Shown here: piece after piece, positions 35,375-46,145 of the stretch | How positions within the stretch are numbered: the stretch's first letter is position 1 | Layout of the letters: each line of letters begins with the position of its first letter | Origin: Kalaharituber pfeilii | Lineage: Eukaryota; Ascomycota; Pezizomycetes; Pezizales; Pezizaceae | DNA length: 64,000 nucleotides | Direction of reading: 5' to 3' | NCBI GenBank assembly: GCA_015179045.1 | Contig: WHUZ01000027.1 | Coordinates: 124,001-188,000, forward strand | Made by a program: the position numbers and the translations under genes | Notes under the pieces: model-generated | The model's input: the letters and a program-made list of their open reading frames with translations, nothing else | Told to the model about the DNA's origin: nothing | Database searches by the model: none

Positions 35375-37994
35375 TGCAAAATCGTGTATGATACTGTGAA
35401 GAAAGAAATAGAGAGAAGCAGTAGAAGAGGAAGGGGGGAGCACAGGGGGGCCGTGCGTTCTCTCCTCTCTCTTTGGGTACTTAACGTCGGATCCTCTTGC
35501 GGCGTCAGGCTTCAAGTACTGTTGTCAATGATTGATATGTTGTGTATTGGCTCCTAGCAAGGCTTGTTGGAAGCCTCAACGAGGGGGGCCTCGCCTAAAG
35601 CAATCAAGCGTTGTGCCTCCGGGAAACTCGCCTGAGGACCAAGAACTGCAAACCTGTCAATACAGTGCAGGGCTTAGGGGATAGTGTAAACGAGAGACCA
35701 CGGTGGACGGGGTTTGGCAGTGATCAAGAAACGAGGGGAACAGAAGTGAAGGAAGAGATCAGAGTTAGAAAGGGAGCGGGGGAGGCGTGGAAGCCGTAAG
35801 CTATTTGTTGAAGGAGAGATGGGGGGTGGGGGGGGGGGGGTTTGCTTGGTGGGAAGGAGCAGGAGTTTAGGGATTCGGTACCGGGAAAGTGAAAGCGTCG
35901 AAGGTTCTGCGGGCACTAGCCTCCCAAGGGACCAGGGTCACAAAATTAATTTCGACTTGCGGGTTGACAAGCAAGGCTGGCCTGCGCGGGAGCGCTCGTA
36001 ACTCTCGTCCAGAGGGGCAGCACCTCGGCGCTCGCGGTGTCTGCGGGGGGGGGCACGGTGGTGAGCGCAAGGGGGCCACGTAGGCTTTCGGGCTAGCCCG
36101 GCCTGGCACAAAGACGAAAGGGACCTGGCTGTGCTGTGCTGTACTTACATGCGAGGGCCGGCCAGAGCTTCTAGACGACTACTTACTTACTTACTTCGCT
36201 GCGGCGGGGGGCCGATGGTGCACAGGCGTGCGTGGTATTGCGCAAAGCGGACGGGGTGGAGACAGCAGTGTAGGCGCCGTGGATCTTGGAGATGCTCGGT
36301 GCAGGCGGTGCAGGCGGTGCCGGAGATACCTAGAGGCCTGCCGGACGGCCAGAGGCGCCGTGTTAAGTACTTACGTACAGTACGGCCGCACCCTGCTCCG
36401 AGTGCTGGTTTACTGGCTCGCTCGTCTTCTCTTCTCGGCCGTGCCGAGCAGATGGAGGTACAAATGGAAGCGAACGCTCCACGCTCCATCGGCCAGTAAC
36501 GCACGCGAGCAAAAGGCATGCGCACCCTTTTGGATAAAAGCGCGCCCGCCAGCGCCCTCCTTATTGCGAGCCTTAGGAAGTACAGTAGGCACGTATCATA
36601 GGGTCCCGGGCTGCAGCGAGCATATCATACAGGAGGTGCATCGGCATCGCCACCGCGGCAAGAAAGGCACGCCTGATGGGCCTACGCCCCGCCGCTCTCC
36701 CGCTCAGCTCCATCCTAGCCGCTGTCAGTTACGACTCAGAGTGACCCGCCGCGCCACGTTAGCCCAGTCAAGCAGCTGGAAAAGACTGCTCATCTGACAC
36801 TAGTCCGCCCTGTCGGCCAATTGCAACCCTTCGCAGCCGATTGAATGCAAGATGTAAGATGTATGCATGAGCAGAGTGCATCCATCTTTAAGGTACCCCC
36901 CACGAGCAAGCAGAACGGGGGAGGCATTGCCGGGGGTAGTCGCAGCAATGCAGTTTCATACAAATGCTGGCAGTATGATACTCAACCACACACTTTATAT
37001 CAAGTAAGCGATCTTGCGAAAGTAGCGTTTCTCACGCCCGTTCTTATGGGTCACCGCCATGGCCCCGAGGGGTTATCTCCACCCAAGCCCGGTTGTGTTT
37101 GATCTACACGCCAGCTGCACCGAAGTGCTTGTCCAAGTGCTTCTTTGAAACGCCCAATGCTTCAACCTCTAAAGCCTCTTGGCAATTGCAATAGCTGGCA
37201 ACGACTCTTAGGTATGGCTGTATTGGCCTTCTTTGTCCCGCTTCGGAGTTTGTTTCTGCAAACAAAATCCAATCTTGGTGCGGGATAATCTGGTTGCTGC
37301 TAGAGAGTAGCGATGTCAGGAAAGAAGAGTGGCGGAAAACAAGCTGCATTTGGTGTTTCTATTTCCTGACATTGGACTGGGGCAAACGCTCGGAAGCGAC
37401 TGGCTTACGCGTTCCACCAAGAGTTAGAACCCTGTCTTCCAGCTGCCCACTCCGACGAAAGAATTTTTCTATCGTACGGAAAATTTTGCCCATTGGGCCT
37501 CCAGCAAAAACCGGGGGCAGACTTAACCAAGCCATGTGGGCTTGATGGCATGAGACTATGGCAGCAGTAATCAGATGCAGGCTGAGTCTTTCTTTTTATA
37601 GCCACAATTCAAGTCTAGTCTGGTTACTAGTACACTACTGTACCCCTCGTAGTTCAAGTCGGTGCTGCTGATCGCTGCCAAGTCCCAAAGCTAAAAGTAC
37701 ATTTTCAGACCCCCAAGCTTCCAGCTAGTGGACGCTAGCCGTTGAACAAGGCCGTTAACAAGTGATCAGATGGACGTTAGTTGAAAGTTAACCAAGCAAT
37801 TCAACGTTTAACAGTCTCTTGTTTATTGTTGCGGAAGAAGGATAAAGAAACTAACTCTTCTTCGAACGGCGAAAGATCAATTCCGCACGACCATCAATGA
37901 GACTCGAACCCTGATCGTGATGGCTTTCGCAGGCATGCGCATAGATCAACTTGTATGAGTAGAGTCATGAAGCCTTATCCCCAGTGATATGGAA
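35375..37994. other. Intergenic, GC-rich upstream block of Flc gene and flank of TIR element
   Basis: 35560-36840 is GC-rich and upstream of the Flc gene, with G-runs near 35820-35840 and TACT/CTTAC repeats near 36180-36197. From about 36850 the base composition returns to average. No gene is supported. A B-box-like word, GGTTCGAGTC on the minus strand near 37910, sits in a hairpin but does not fold as a tRNA. Confidence 0.45.
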
Positions 37995-37996
37995 TA

Positions 37997-38020
37997 GGCG
38001 GATTTTGCAAAGTCCGGTTA
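37997..38020 (+). repeat. Left terminal inverted repeat
   Basis: This is the left TIR, a perfect match over 24 bp to the inverse of 38763-38786. Confidence 0.95.
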
Positions 38021-38209
38021 ACTCATATTTGGTTATTTTCCGGTTATTATTAATCAATGTTACTGTAGCAACGTATTGTTTGTGGCTGAGTTAACCAAAT
38101 TTCTGGCAATTTTCCGGTTATATAACCGAATAAATTCGGTTAAACACAAAGTGCGGGTAAGGACTTTACATCCAACACCAAAGTATCTTGATATTTTTTA
38201 CTCGCTCAA

Positions 38210-38656
38210 ATGTCTTCTCAAACCCCTTCTCTATCACCTGCGCCTACAATTTTAGCATCCCGTGGGCGTGGTCGTGCAACATCGTCCTTACCGCAAACTC
38301 AATCTCCGGCACCTCAAACCCAATCACCAGTACCTGCAGACAACTTACGTACTCGACTCAATGATGAAGAAAAGCTTCATCTAGTCCGCTTATGCATTGA
38401 ATACCAAGTGGAACATGTCAAAGGCAAGAAAGGAGCTTTTTGGCAAAAAATCAGAATGTTACTGAAAGAACAAATTGGGAAGGACCTCCGAGATCCTCAT
38501 AGTACAATGAGAATCTTGCTTCAACAGTTTGAAGTACAAAGGCTGCCGCAGATGCGACAGCTAAAGTGGTCTTGCGGCGCGAGGTTATCGCCATACATAG
38601 GTCGAATATGCGTGCGGTATGCGTGGAATATGCGTGCAGTTATGCGTGGAAAATAA
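38210..38656 (+). CDS. ORF inside TIR element, Myb/SANT-like segment (partial)
   Basis: This is a 148-aa frame inside the transposon. The N-terminus is Ser/Pro/Gln-rich (LSPAPTILASRGRGRATSS, with a QTQSPAPQTQSPVP repeat). The middle, TRLNDEEKLHLVRLCIEY then KGAFWQKIRMLLKEQIGKDL and DPHSTMRILLQQFE, looks like the first part of a Myb/SANT or trihelix-like DNA-binding module, with spaced aromatic residues and an acidic first helix. After about residue 115 the sequence becomes Arg/Tyr-rich and reads like the element's right end, so the original protein is probably truncated. Similar short modules are, from memory, repeated in many filamentous fungal genomes. I cannot say whether it is expressed. 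Confidence 0.5.
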   Translation: MSSQTPSLSPAPTILASRGRGRATSSLPQTQSPAPQTQSPVPADNLRTRLNDEEKLHLVRLCIEYQVEHVKGKKGAFWQKIRMLLKEQIGKDLRDPHSTMRILLQQFEVQRLPQMRQLKWSCGARLSPYIGRICVRYAWNMRAVMRGK

Positions 38657-38762
38657 CCCAAAAAATAACCGCAGAAATAACCTAGGTACGTTGCAAAATC
38701 TGGGCCGTTTTTTGGTTGGGTTATCATGACTAATGGTTACCCGGAAAATAACCGAATCTCAA

Positions 38763-38786
38763 TAACCGGACTTTGCAAAATCCGCC
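38763..38786 (-). repeat. Right terminal inverted repeat
   Basis: This is the right TIR, the exact inverse of 37997-38020. Confidence 0.95.
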
Positions 38787-38788
38787 TA

Positions 38789-41373
38789 ATAATGTACAAT
38801 AATACGCTATCTGTATTGCTGCATATCCCTTCTAGCCCTTAACCTAGGTCGCATTCAAACTGACAAATGATGGATCTTCTAAAATTGCAGAATATTAGGG
38901 ACAGCCATTTAGCCTAGTATCTCTGAGAAAGCCCTCTGTTTAGTTCAGTATCCGTCATGGGGTTCGGATGATAACATCTGGTCTAGGAAAGATGGGATTA
39001 ATCGATTACCCCATTAGGCAAGGGAGATAACGTTCGTTCATAAGAGCTCATCGATATACCACATTAAACTTCGACCTGGCGTGAACGCTGTAATTCCTCT
39101 TTGGCGAAAGCAAGTCATGAAACCTGGGCCTATTGCAAGGTAAACTCGAATCTGCAAAAGTACATATATATCCTAAGATAGCATATATATATTAAGATAT
39201 TTTTCCCGAGGATTCGGCTGCTCACATTAACGCTCATTGACTCGTCATTGATTAAGGTATTGCTTCCGTCAAGAGTTTACATGCAATAGCAACCGACTGA
39301 CATAGACCACCTAAAACAACCAGACTAACCTGAAACCTAAATCCTGCAGCATGAGAATAGCGTCTGACACGAATTGCTATCAGTGAGCAGTACTACCGGT
39401 ACCGTTGCCCAGCTATTCGGAATATCAGGCAGACCGAGCCTAGGATATCAGGTGAGGTTCAAATTGCTCGTTATGAGGTTCGGTATACTCCTCAAACCCC
39501 TCAAGCAAGCAGACTAGATTGTCTTCAATCACAGGCACCTTATGTAGTAATTGAACGCCAAATTAAGATCAGTCTAACTCCAGCTTTTCTAGTGAGGGGT
39601 GAATTGGGAGAAGCCGTTGAATGTATCTGGACTATAGCTCTGGAAGCCTGTGGAGCAGGAGGCCGTGAGTGATTAGGTCGAGACAGGGTTTGGGTAGGGG
39701 GTCCGCAGTCTCGGGTAATTAACCTCTCACGTGACTAACCATACATAACTGCTGCTCATTTATCAATCTGCTTTGACAATTGCTCATCTACCTTTAATTT
39801 CCCTTGGAATTAGGGATGTAGCTCTTCAAACAATTGCATAATTTAGTTTCCATATCACTGCCGCTGATGCCATTACTGTACAATTTTCAGGCATAGGTAG
39901 GTACCAATTGGCAGGTTTAAGACCAAGATCGCCGTATGGTGCAGCTGCAGCTGTCATTCTTGAAGCGAACTTTGTATCACATCCTTTAGCTACATGTGAT
40001 ATGGGGAGTCAAGAAATATGTATGGAATGAACTTTAACTCAATAGGCCCTGGACCTTTCCTGGTCGGTTCCCACTGTAGAAACTGCAGTGGCCGTCGCTT
40101 CTGTCGTGTGATCCACTGCTCTGCGACATTTCCCCTCAGACCTCACAACATAACTTTCAATAGCCTAGGCTGAACGTGAACGATGCGACGTGGAAGTGAA
40201 CGGCCAACAAATGCTTCTCACAGCTCAGCGGGGGCCATTGTCGTACAACTAAAACAATGCTGCATATGTAAGTGCTCTTCTGTGCTTGATGGGATCGAGC
40301 TGTTCCGCTGCAGCCTAGCGGATCTAGAGCAGTATAAAAAAACGGATTGAGAAGCCTACAAAAAACGGGGGGCTCCAGCTCTTGTCGACAAGTTGCAGTA
40401 GGTCTGGCCTCGGTCGGCTCCTCATGACGTGCATTCCGGTTGATCGTTGACTGCGGTGGTAATCGTGGTCAATCAGATTGGACAAGTCAGATTTTTGCAG
40501 ACGGGGGGTGTGATATTCCCAGTATCCCATGTACGTTCTCAACTGATCTGCTACGCAAGCGCAGCGGGTATCGCTATCGGGGGCACTCAGACAGTAGCTG
40601 GTGCAGCTGCGGCACGCCGTCCACGAGGCTGGCTTCGCAGGCTGAAGCGAGGGCTCGCCTGCTCCGCCGCGCGCGCAGCTGCGATCGAGCCATTTACTGC
40701 GGGCGGACAGGCCTCGGGAAGTGGAGTGGGCTTCTCATGTGGTTGCAGCGCGCGCTGAGCGGTTCGATTCGACTCGATTCGACCCGATTCGACCCCCTCC
40801 TCCTGTGGCCACCTGGGCCGCGGCCCGAGCAGGTAAGATTGCACATGTCGACGCAGCGGAGCAGCGGACTGGCTCCGCCCGCCTACCCGTTCCCCCCACT
40901 TCGCCGCAGTATCGTAGCTAGCATGCGGCCGCTGTCCGGGGAAAACGCTGCAGGCGATACAAATGTCCAGCGCCGCTGCCAGCGCTGGAGCCGCCAGTTC
41001 ACCCAGACGTACTCTACAGTCACCTCCGGCATCGCAGCAGATTGTTGTGTCGTGCTGCCGTTGGCTGTGTGGTGAAAGCGCGCAGATCGCTCTGATCTCC
41101 GTGGGACTTATCAAGGAAACGCACAGCTGCGAGGGCCGGCCCGGAGAGGCCCAGCGCAGTCCTCATTAACTGCGAAGAAACAGATCATCGACCCCCCCCC
41201 CCCCGCGCCCGTCCCCTCCTCACCCAGCCCAGGCCAGCCCCCCCCCCACAACCTTTATCCTTTCCGCCTCTAATCATCCTACTTATCCCTCTCATCCGCC
41301 CTCCCGAACTGAACACCGCCACCCCCCCCCATTCCTTAGCAACTAGGCTTCCACTGTCCAGCACCCGCGCTCT
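38789..41373. other. Intergenic, right of TIR element; GC-rich block before next gene
   Basis: 38789-40300 has no supported gene; one stop-free stretch (39361-39669) is within chance. 40560-41170 is GC-rich, and 41200-41340 is C/T-rich with a run of 13 C (41202-41214), directly before the tail-anchored protein gene. Confidence 0.45.
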
Positions 41374-42754
41374 ATGGAGGCACTGGTATCTGCGACTTCG
41401 ACAGCATCAAGGGACATACTCACCGAGGAGCTCACAAATCTCAAGTCGCTCCTTAGACTGAACGCGGACGGCGTTGGCGATGAAGCGGATCTCGTCCATC
41501 AGCTCAATCAGTTAGCAGTCCCCAAATTGCCCCCCTTTGTCTTCGGCTCCAGACACGTCTGGGAAACGCATTACACAAGCCTGTGAAGACTGCTAACACG
41601 ATTCCATCCTTTGTCGCTACAGAACAAGAGCTGCGATTGACCAGTTCTGCGCCGTACTGAGCGAAAGAAGAGACCTCTTAGTTACCCCTGAAAGCTTAGG
41701 ACCAAACAGCCCAACATCATCGGTTGCGACGTCGCCTAGGCTATCCCTCGACTCGCTACCGTCATGGAGTTCTTCACAAACCAGTCAGCTGTCGTCGATT
41801 GAAGGGGAAATGGCCAAGAGCGTTGGAGCGGGCAGGGACACTGCAATTTGTAGATTGGAGTCAGCAAAAAATGTAGACAGTGGAGCCAAGGTTGAAAGTT
41901 GGAATTGCGAACTTGATTCACCAATGGGAGAAGGATTACAAGGCAGTGACGACGAGGGCTTGGAGGATAGAGTATCTGACTTTGATGACGACGCTGATGA
42001 CGTGGAGGAAGAAAGCATGGGTGTTCAGGATGAGACTTTCAAACGACTCTCCACTCTCCTCTTGAGTCTGCAGGCACAAGCTGAAGCAGCGGTCTCCAAC
42101 CCAGCAGCACCTTTAGACGATGATGCCATACCTGAAGAGACAAATGGGGTAGAGGAGTACCAGTTTCCAGCAGCAATACTACCTACAGGTACGAAAAGAA
42201 AGTCAATCATAGGTGGAGGACGAAGCATGTCTCCTCGTCCAGATTATCTTCGAGCCTCCTTCCGCCGCTCAAAGTCACTACCATACCGACCATCATCTCT
42301 CTCATTATTTACTCCTAGTGACGAAAGCAAACCAAGCCCATTGCAAAACGAGTGCGATATACCAATCACAGGGGAGAACACTCCGTTGTCTCCAGATTCT
42401 GCAAACAAACAATTTCCTGAGCCTGGCACTCTTCACCGCCGAGTTACCTCTGCCTCGTTACTATCGCTGCCATCAAGACGAATGTCTAGAAGCGCTACAC
42501 CAACAGCATGTCCCTCTCCGCGAAGCTTATCAATATCCAGGCGGGGTTCATCCCTTATCAAGGACATGGGTATAGAAAGTTTACTTGGTGACTTGATTGA
42601 GACGGCTAACAGGGCAAACCAGACCGCTCTAGAGAATCAAGGTTTCATGATGTGGGTCTGGACATTACTTGCAGGAGGTGGTGTACTTTGGTTGGCAGTC
42701 GGTTGGGCGTTGAAGTGGAACTGCCATTGTCCAAGTCCTACTAGTGCAAGTTAA
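41374..42754 (+). CDS. Tail-anchored protein of unknown function
   Basis: I do not recognise a named family. Two exons (41374-41582 and 41623-42754) sum to 1341 nt, or 446 aa. The phase-2 junction joins HVWETHYTSL to TRAAIDQFCAVL. The N-terminal 90 residues look folded and helical (ILTEELTNLKSLLRLNADG, HQLNQLAVPKLPPFVFGS). The middle is acidic and disordered (SDFDDDADDVEEES), followed by a helical stretch (ETFKRLSTLLLSLQAQAEAA). A basic Ser-rich part has many likely phosphosites (RRSKSLPYRPSSLSLF, SLPSRRMSRSATPT). Close to the C-terminus, IESLLGDLIETANRANQTA precedes one membrane segment, MMWVWTLLAGGGVLWLAVGW, and only about 14 lumenal residues. This is the topology of a tail-anchored protein of the ER or outer mitochondrial membrane. 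The gene looks intact. Confidence 0.82.
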
Positions 42755-44785
42755 CACTTTTATCACTCGAGGATGATATGATAGAGATCATGCTCCCGGA
42801 TTGTTGTGTGCCATCCATTATTACTTTTGGCTCGGGGGCTACTGGCATCGTTTCCTTTCTTTTTCCATTTTTTTGCTGTTTCCTTTGTCACTCGGTAGGC
42901 AGGGTCTGGTGGGTCTATATAAATACGGGCGGAAACTCAATTTGTATCTCTCTTGCACTTTTTTGGCACTTCGCTTATCTTTTTTTTTTCTTTACCTTTT
43001 TTTTTCTGGGATCCCTTTTTTTTTTGGCAGTCTGAGTTCTTCTCCAGTTTTGTGCTTTTTCCAATATCGACTTATACCATTGCTTGTTACTTGGCTGGAT
43101 TTTGACTTGGGATTTCACCCTGTGTTTATTGCTCGGCTTCGATTTCATGCGATCGAACGCAGATAGAAGTGGGCAGTCGAATGGGGGAAATTAGTTACGG
43201 TTTAAATAGCGTAAAGCTAAGACTGTTACCCTTCGGCTTAAGCCTTTCTCTGTCATCTTTTTTTGTATTCCTTCTGTTGCATATGCATACACATATCGCA
43301 GTTTTTGAATCTGTTAAGTCGTCACTCGCTCACATCATTCCTTGCGTACCCTACACTCTCTTTCACTCAGAAAAAAAAAAAGAAAAAAAAAAAAAAAAAC
43401 CACTTAATATCTTCTTGCACTCATTTGCTTTGCTTATTTCAATATACCCCACAAAACTTATATATACCATTGCAATATTTTCGTTACAAATTTTGTTTCT
43501 CTGTTGCTCGACAATCATTTTGGGTGGACTACATATCTGTCAGGCGTACATATACTCTACCGTCCTGCTACATCGATATCACAGGGCGAGGATTAATTGA
43601 GGGTGTGTTTGAATCTATTGTCTTGTCTCGTTGTCTCTTGTAAGGTCTAACTGGCGTTTTATTGCTGCTTCGTTTTTGTTGCCTTTTGTTTTACCTGTAT
43701 TTTGCTTATATCTCATTTGTCCAAGTCTCTTTGGGTTTTATCTTCTACATATTTACTTTTTTTCCACCCCTTCCTTTCTGTGGCAGCGCTGGGCGGGTTG
43801 GGGAATGCGAAACTGGGAGTTCAGCCATGGGGTAGATGTTTGAAACCTTCAAACAATTCCAACCTGTCTAACGCCGCTCTATTGACGTAGGGGAACCCCA
43901 AATTTGGTTGGGGGCGGCGCGGTTGCGGTGGGGCAGTGCGGGGCTTGCGGTTCGGGGATTAGTTGGTTTTATTTCCTTCCATTTCTTTTTATTTCTTTTC
44001 TTTTTTTCTTTGCTTTTTTGCGTCGTGGATGTGTTTTGTTTTTGTGAGATGTGAAGTAAAATATAGCGAATCACATGTACGTCCGTGATTTTTGTTGCTG
44101 GCCTTGAAGTGAGTGAGACACAGGTCTAAGTTCAGCTTGTTTTTGACACTTCCTGTGTGGGGTGTATTCATAAGGCTGCTCCAGAATTTAGCTAACATCA
44201 GGCAGGACATGCATAAATCGAAATCAGTGCGGGATGCATGTCTTGTGCGTTGCAGCGAAATTCCTGAGACAACGGGTGATTTATTCCTGATATTGCTATG
44301 CTTTGAGTACATGTACATATCTGAAGTACAGGTACTGTTACTTGTGTGTATTCTATACATATGATCGGTATCTACCTGGTTTTCGGGTTAAAAATCTTAA
44401 AAAAACCGGGGCCATGTCCTTCATTTGTAGATTTATAGTGGCCACCCTTGAAGTTCAGTTACCCTCAACTCCGCCTGAATGTATTGGACTTTTCTACATG
44501 TTGCATTATTATGGAATCATCAATTTGTCTTTGAATAACTTGCGAGGTAGAGCACTACACGGTCTACACTGTCATGTTAGCAAGCTTTGAGTATCAAAGT
44601 AATGTATTTGCACTTTAGAGGACTGGATTGGACACTTTGGTCTCTCACACGCGTGAATCCATAGTGTATATATATAAAAGCATCAATACTTCCAAGAAAG
44701 ATCAACGTATATTTATACCAACTACAAAAACGTAAGTATATACCATACTACAGCAAAAAGAAAAAAAAGTTCATCTATACATCCT
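42755..44785. other. Gene-free 2 kb between convergent genes
   Basis: This lies between the 3' ends of the tail-anchored protein gene and the Scj1 gene. It is T-rich on the plus strand, with A-rich runs at 43370-43400 (AAAAAG units). No gene is supported. Confidence 0.55.
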
Positions 44786-46145
44786 CTACAACTCATCTTT
44801 CGCTTCCCCCTTCCCAGCTTTCTTCCCTATCCACTTTTCAAACACCCCCTTCAGCTCTGTCAAGAACGCCTTGTCAGCCAAATCCGGTAAAATGACCTCA
44901 TATTCGACTACCAGGTGTCCAAACTCGTCATTCGGTGACATCCATATCGGCATTCCCTCCCCTTTCACAATCTCCACGTGGCCAGGCTGGACAATCTCTC
45001 CCTCTTTCCTACCCAGCTGCACCAAGTGACCGTCAAGGTGCGTGAGATTCCGTACCCAGCCGCCAAATAGTGCCTCTCGGAGCGACAATACCTCCTTATA
45101 GACCAAGTCGGTACCGCGTCGACGGAAGAACATGCCGTCTGTTGGAGGGTCGTCGTCGCGGTCGTCGGAGGACACAACGGTAACGTCGGGATTGCGCTCC
45201 TCGATGGTAACGATCAAGTCTCCTGCGATGTAGTCTGGGTGCTCGTCTGCCTCATTCTCAAACGAAACGCGGACGCCTCTCGGCGCGCCCTTCTGCACCG
45301 TCAAGGTATGCGTGTCGACTTTGCGGACTACCTTCTGGCCGTGGCAGACTGGGCACGGCGTCTTGATCGTCTCTCCTTTCCCGCCGCAGGCATCACAGAC
45401 GGTTTGTACCTGCTGGAAAATCCCCGGCGCAAGCATGTGCTTCACGATGCGGACACCTCGCCCACCACACTTCTCGCATTTCGCCATGTGTCCATCTGCA
45501 CTCCCGCTTCCTTCACAATCGACGCAAATCTGCTGCTTCTCCAACTGAAATTCCACCTCTTTACCGGTGTAAAAGTCCTTTAGAGGCACCGAGATCTTAA
45601 CCTCCATATTCGGCCCCCTTCTTTGTCCCCCTCCGAAGTGACCCCCGCCCCGAAGAACCGGGAAAAGATGTCGAAGGGGTCGTGGTGGGGCCGTTGGTTT
45701 GCGCCACCCCGCTGCTGGTGTTGTTTGACGCCTTCGGCACCATACTGGTCGTAGATGCGGCGGGTCTCAGCGTTGGAGAGCGCTTCATATGCTTCGGCGA
45801 GCTCGACAAATTTTTGGTGGGCTTCGTCGTTCCCAGGGTTCTTGTCGGGATGCCATTTTTTGGAGAGTTTACGGTAGGCAGTTTTGAGCTCACGGTCGGT
45901 GGCACCGCGAGAGACTCCGAGAATCTGTATTGAACATCGGTGTATGTCAGCTTCATTTCCTGGGATGGGAAGAAGTGACTGAATATGGAGGGAGGGAATT
46001 GAGGGGAATTGAGTAGGAAGAGAAGAACTATTGCAGTAGAACGCAGTAGAGGTTCTCAATGTGGCAGTGCCATCCACACCTTGTAATAGTCCTGAGCCAT
46101 CACCAGTGGCAGGATGAACATCAGCAGTGTCGGTAGTATCCGCAT
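44786..46145 (-). CDS. scj1: ER-lumenal Hsp40 co-chaperone Scj1 (apparent 1-nt frameshift)
   Basis: This is a DnaJ-type co-chaperone of the ER Hsp70. Exon 1 (46145-46080) encodes a signal peptide, MRILPTLLMFILPLVMAQ, then DYYK. Exon 2 continues ILGVSRGATDRELKTAYRKL with the HPD motif in KKWHPDKNPGND and ALSNAETRRIYDQYGAEG. A Gly/Phe stretch follows. Then come four CxxCxGxG-type zinc motifs (CVDCEGSG, CEKCGGRG, CDACGGKG, CPVCHGQK) and the two substrate-binding domains. The C-terminus is KGEAKDEL, an ER-retrieval signal. The J-domain frame and the zinc-domain frame do not join. Within about 45607-45660, in the Gly/Phe region, the frame shifts by one base next to a run of five C (plus strand). 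No intron fits there. This may be an assembly error in a homopolymer or a real mutation. Confidence 0.9.

Larger units (their letters stand above)
37995..38788. mobile_element. Non-autonomous DNA transposon with 24-bp TIRs and TA duplication
   Basis: The ends are perfect 24-bp inverted repeats, 37997-38020 and 38763-38786. They begin GGCGGATTTTGC and continue AAAGTCCGGTTA. A TA dinucleotide flanks both ends (37995-37996, 38787-38788). Homology extends inward: after a 9-10 base gap both ends carry GGTTATTTTCCGG. Further copies of GGTTAT/ATAACC crowd both subterminal regions (I count at least nine), as expected for transposase-binding sites. The 790-bp body carries one ORF (38210-38656) and no transposase. 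TA duplication fits Tc1/mariner-like mobilisation, but the end sequence is not one I can assign to a superfamily. Confidence 0.88.

Noticed and set aside
35375..35515. Upstream ATG extension of the Flc gene
   Set aside because: It would place 47 charged residues before a clear signal peptide; the MM pair at 35374 fits secretion.
36180..36200. TTAC tandem repeat as a telomere-like tract
   Set aside because: Only a few copies, not a telomeric unit, and inside a GC-rich intergenic block.
39361..39672. 104-codon stop-free stretch without ATG, possibly a decayed gene
   Set aside because: I first suspected a mutated pseudogene. The upstream frame has stops at about the random rate, so one open stretch of this length is within chance for 64 kb. 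No homology was recognised.
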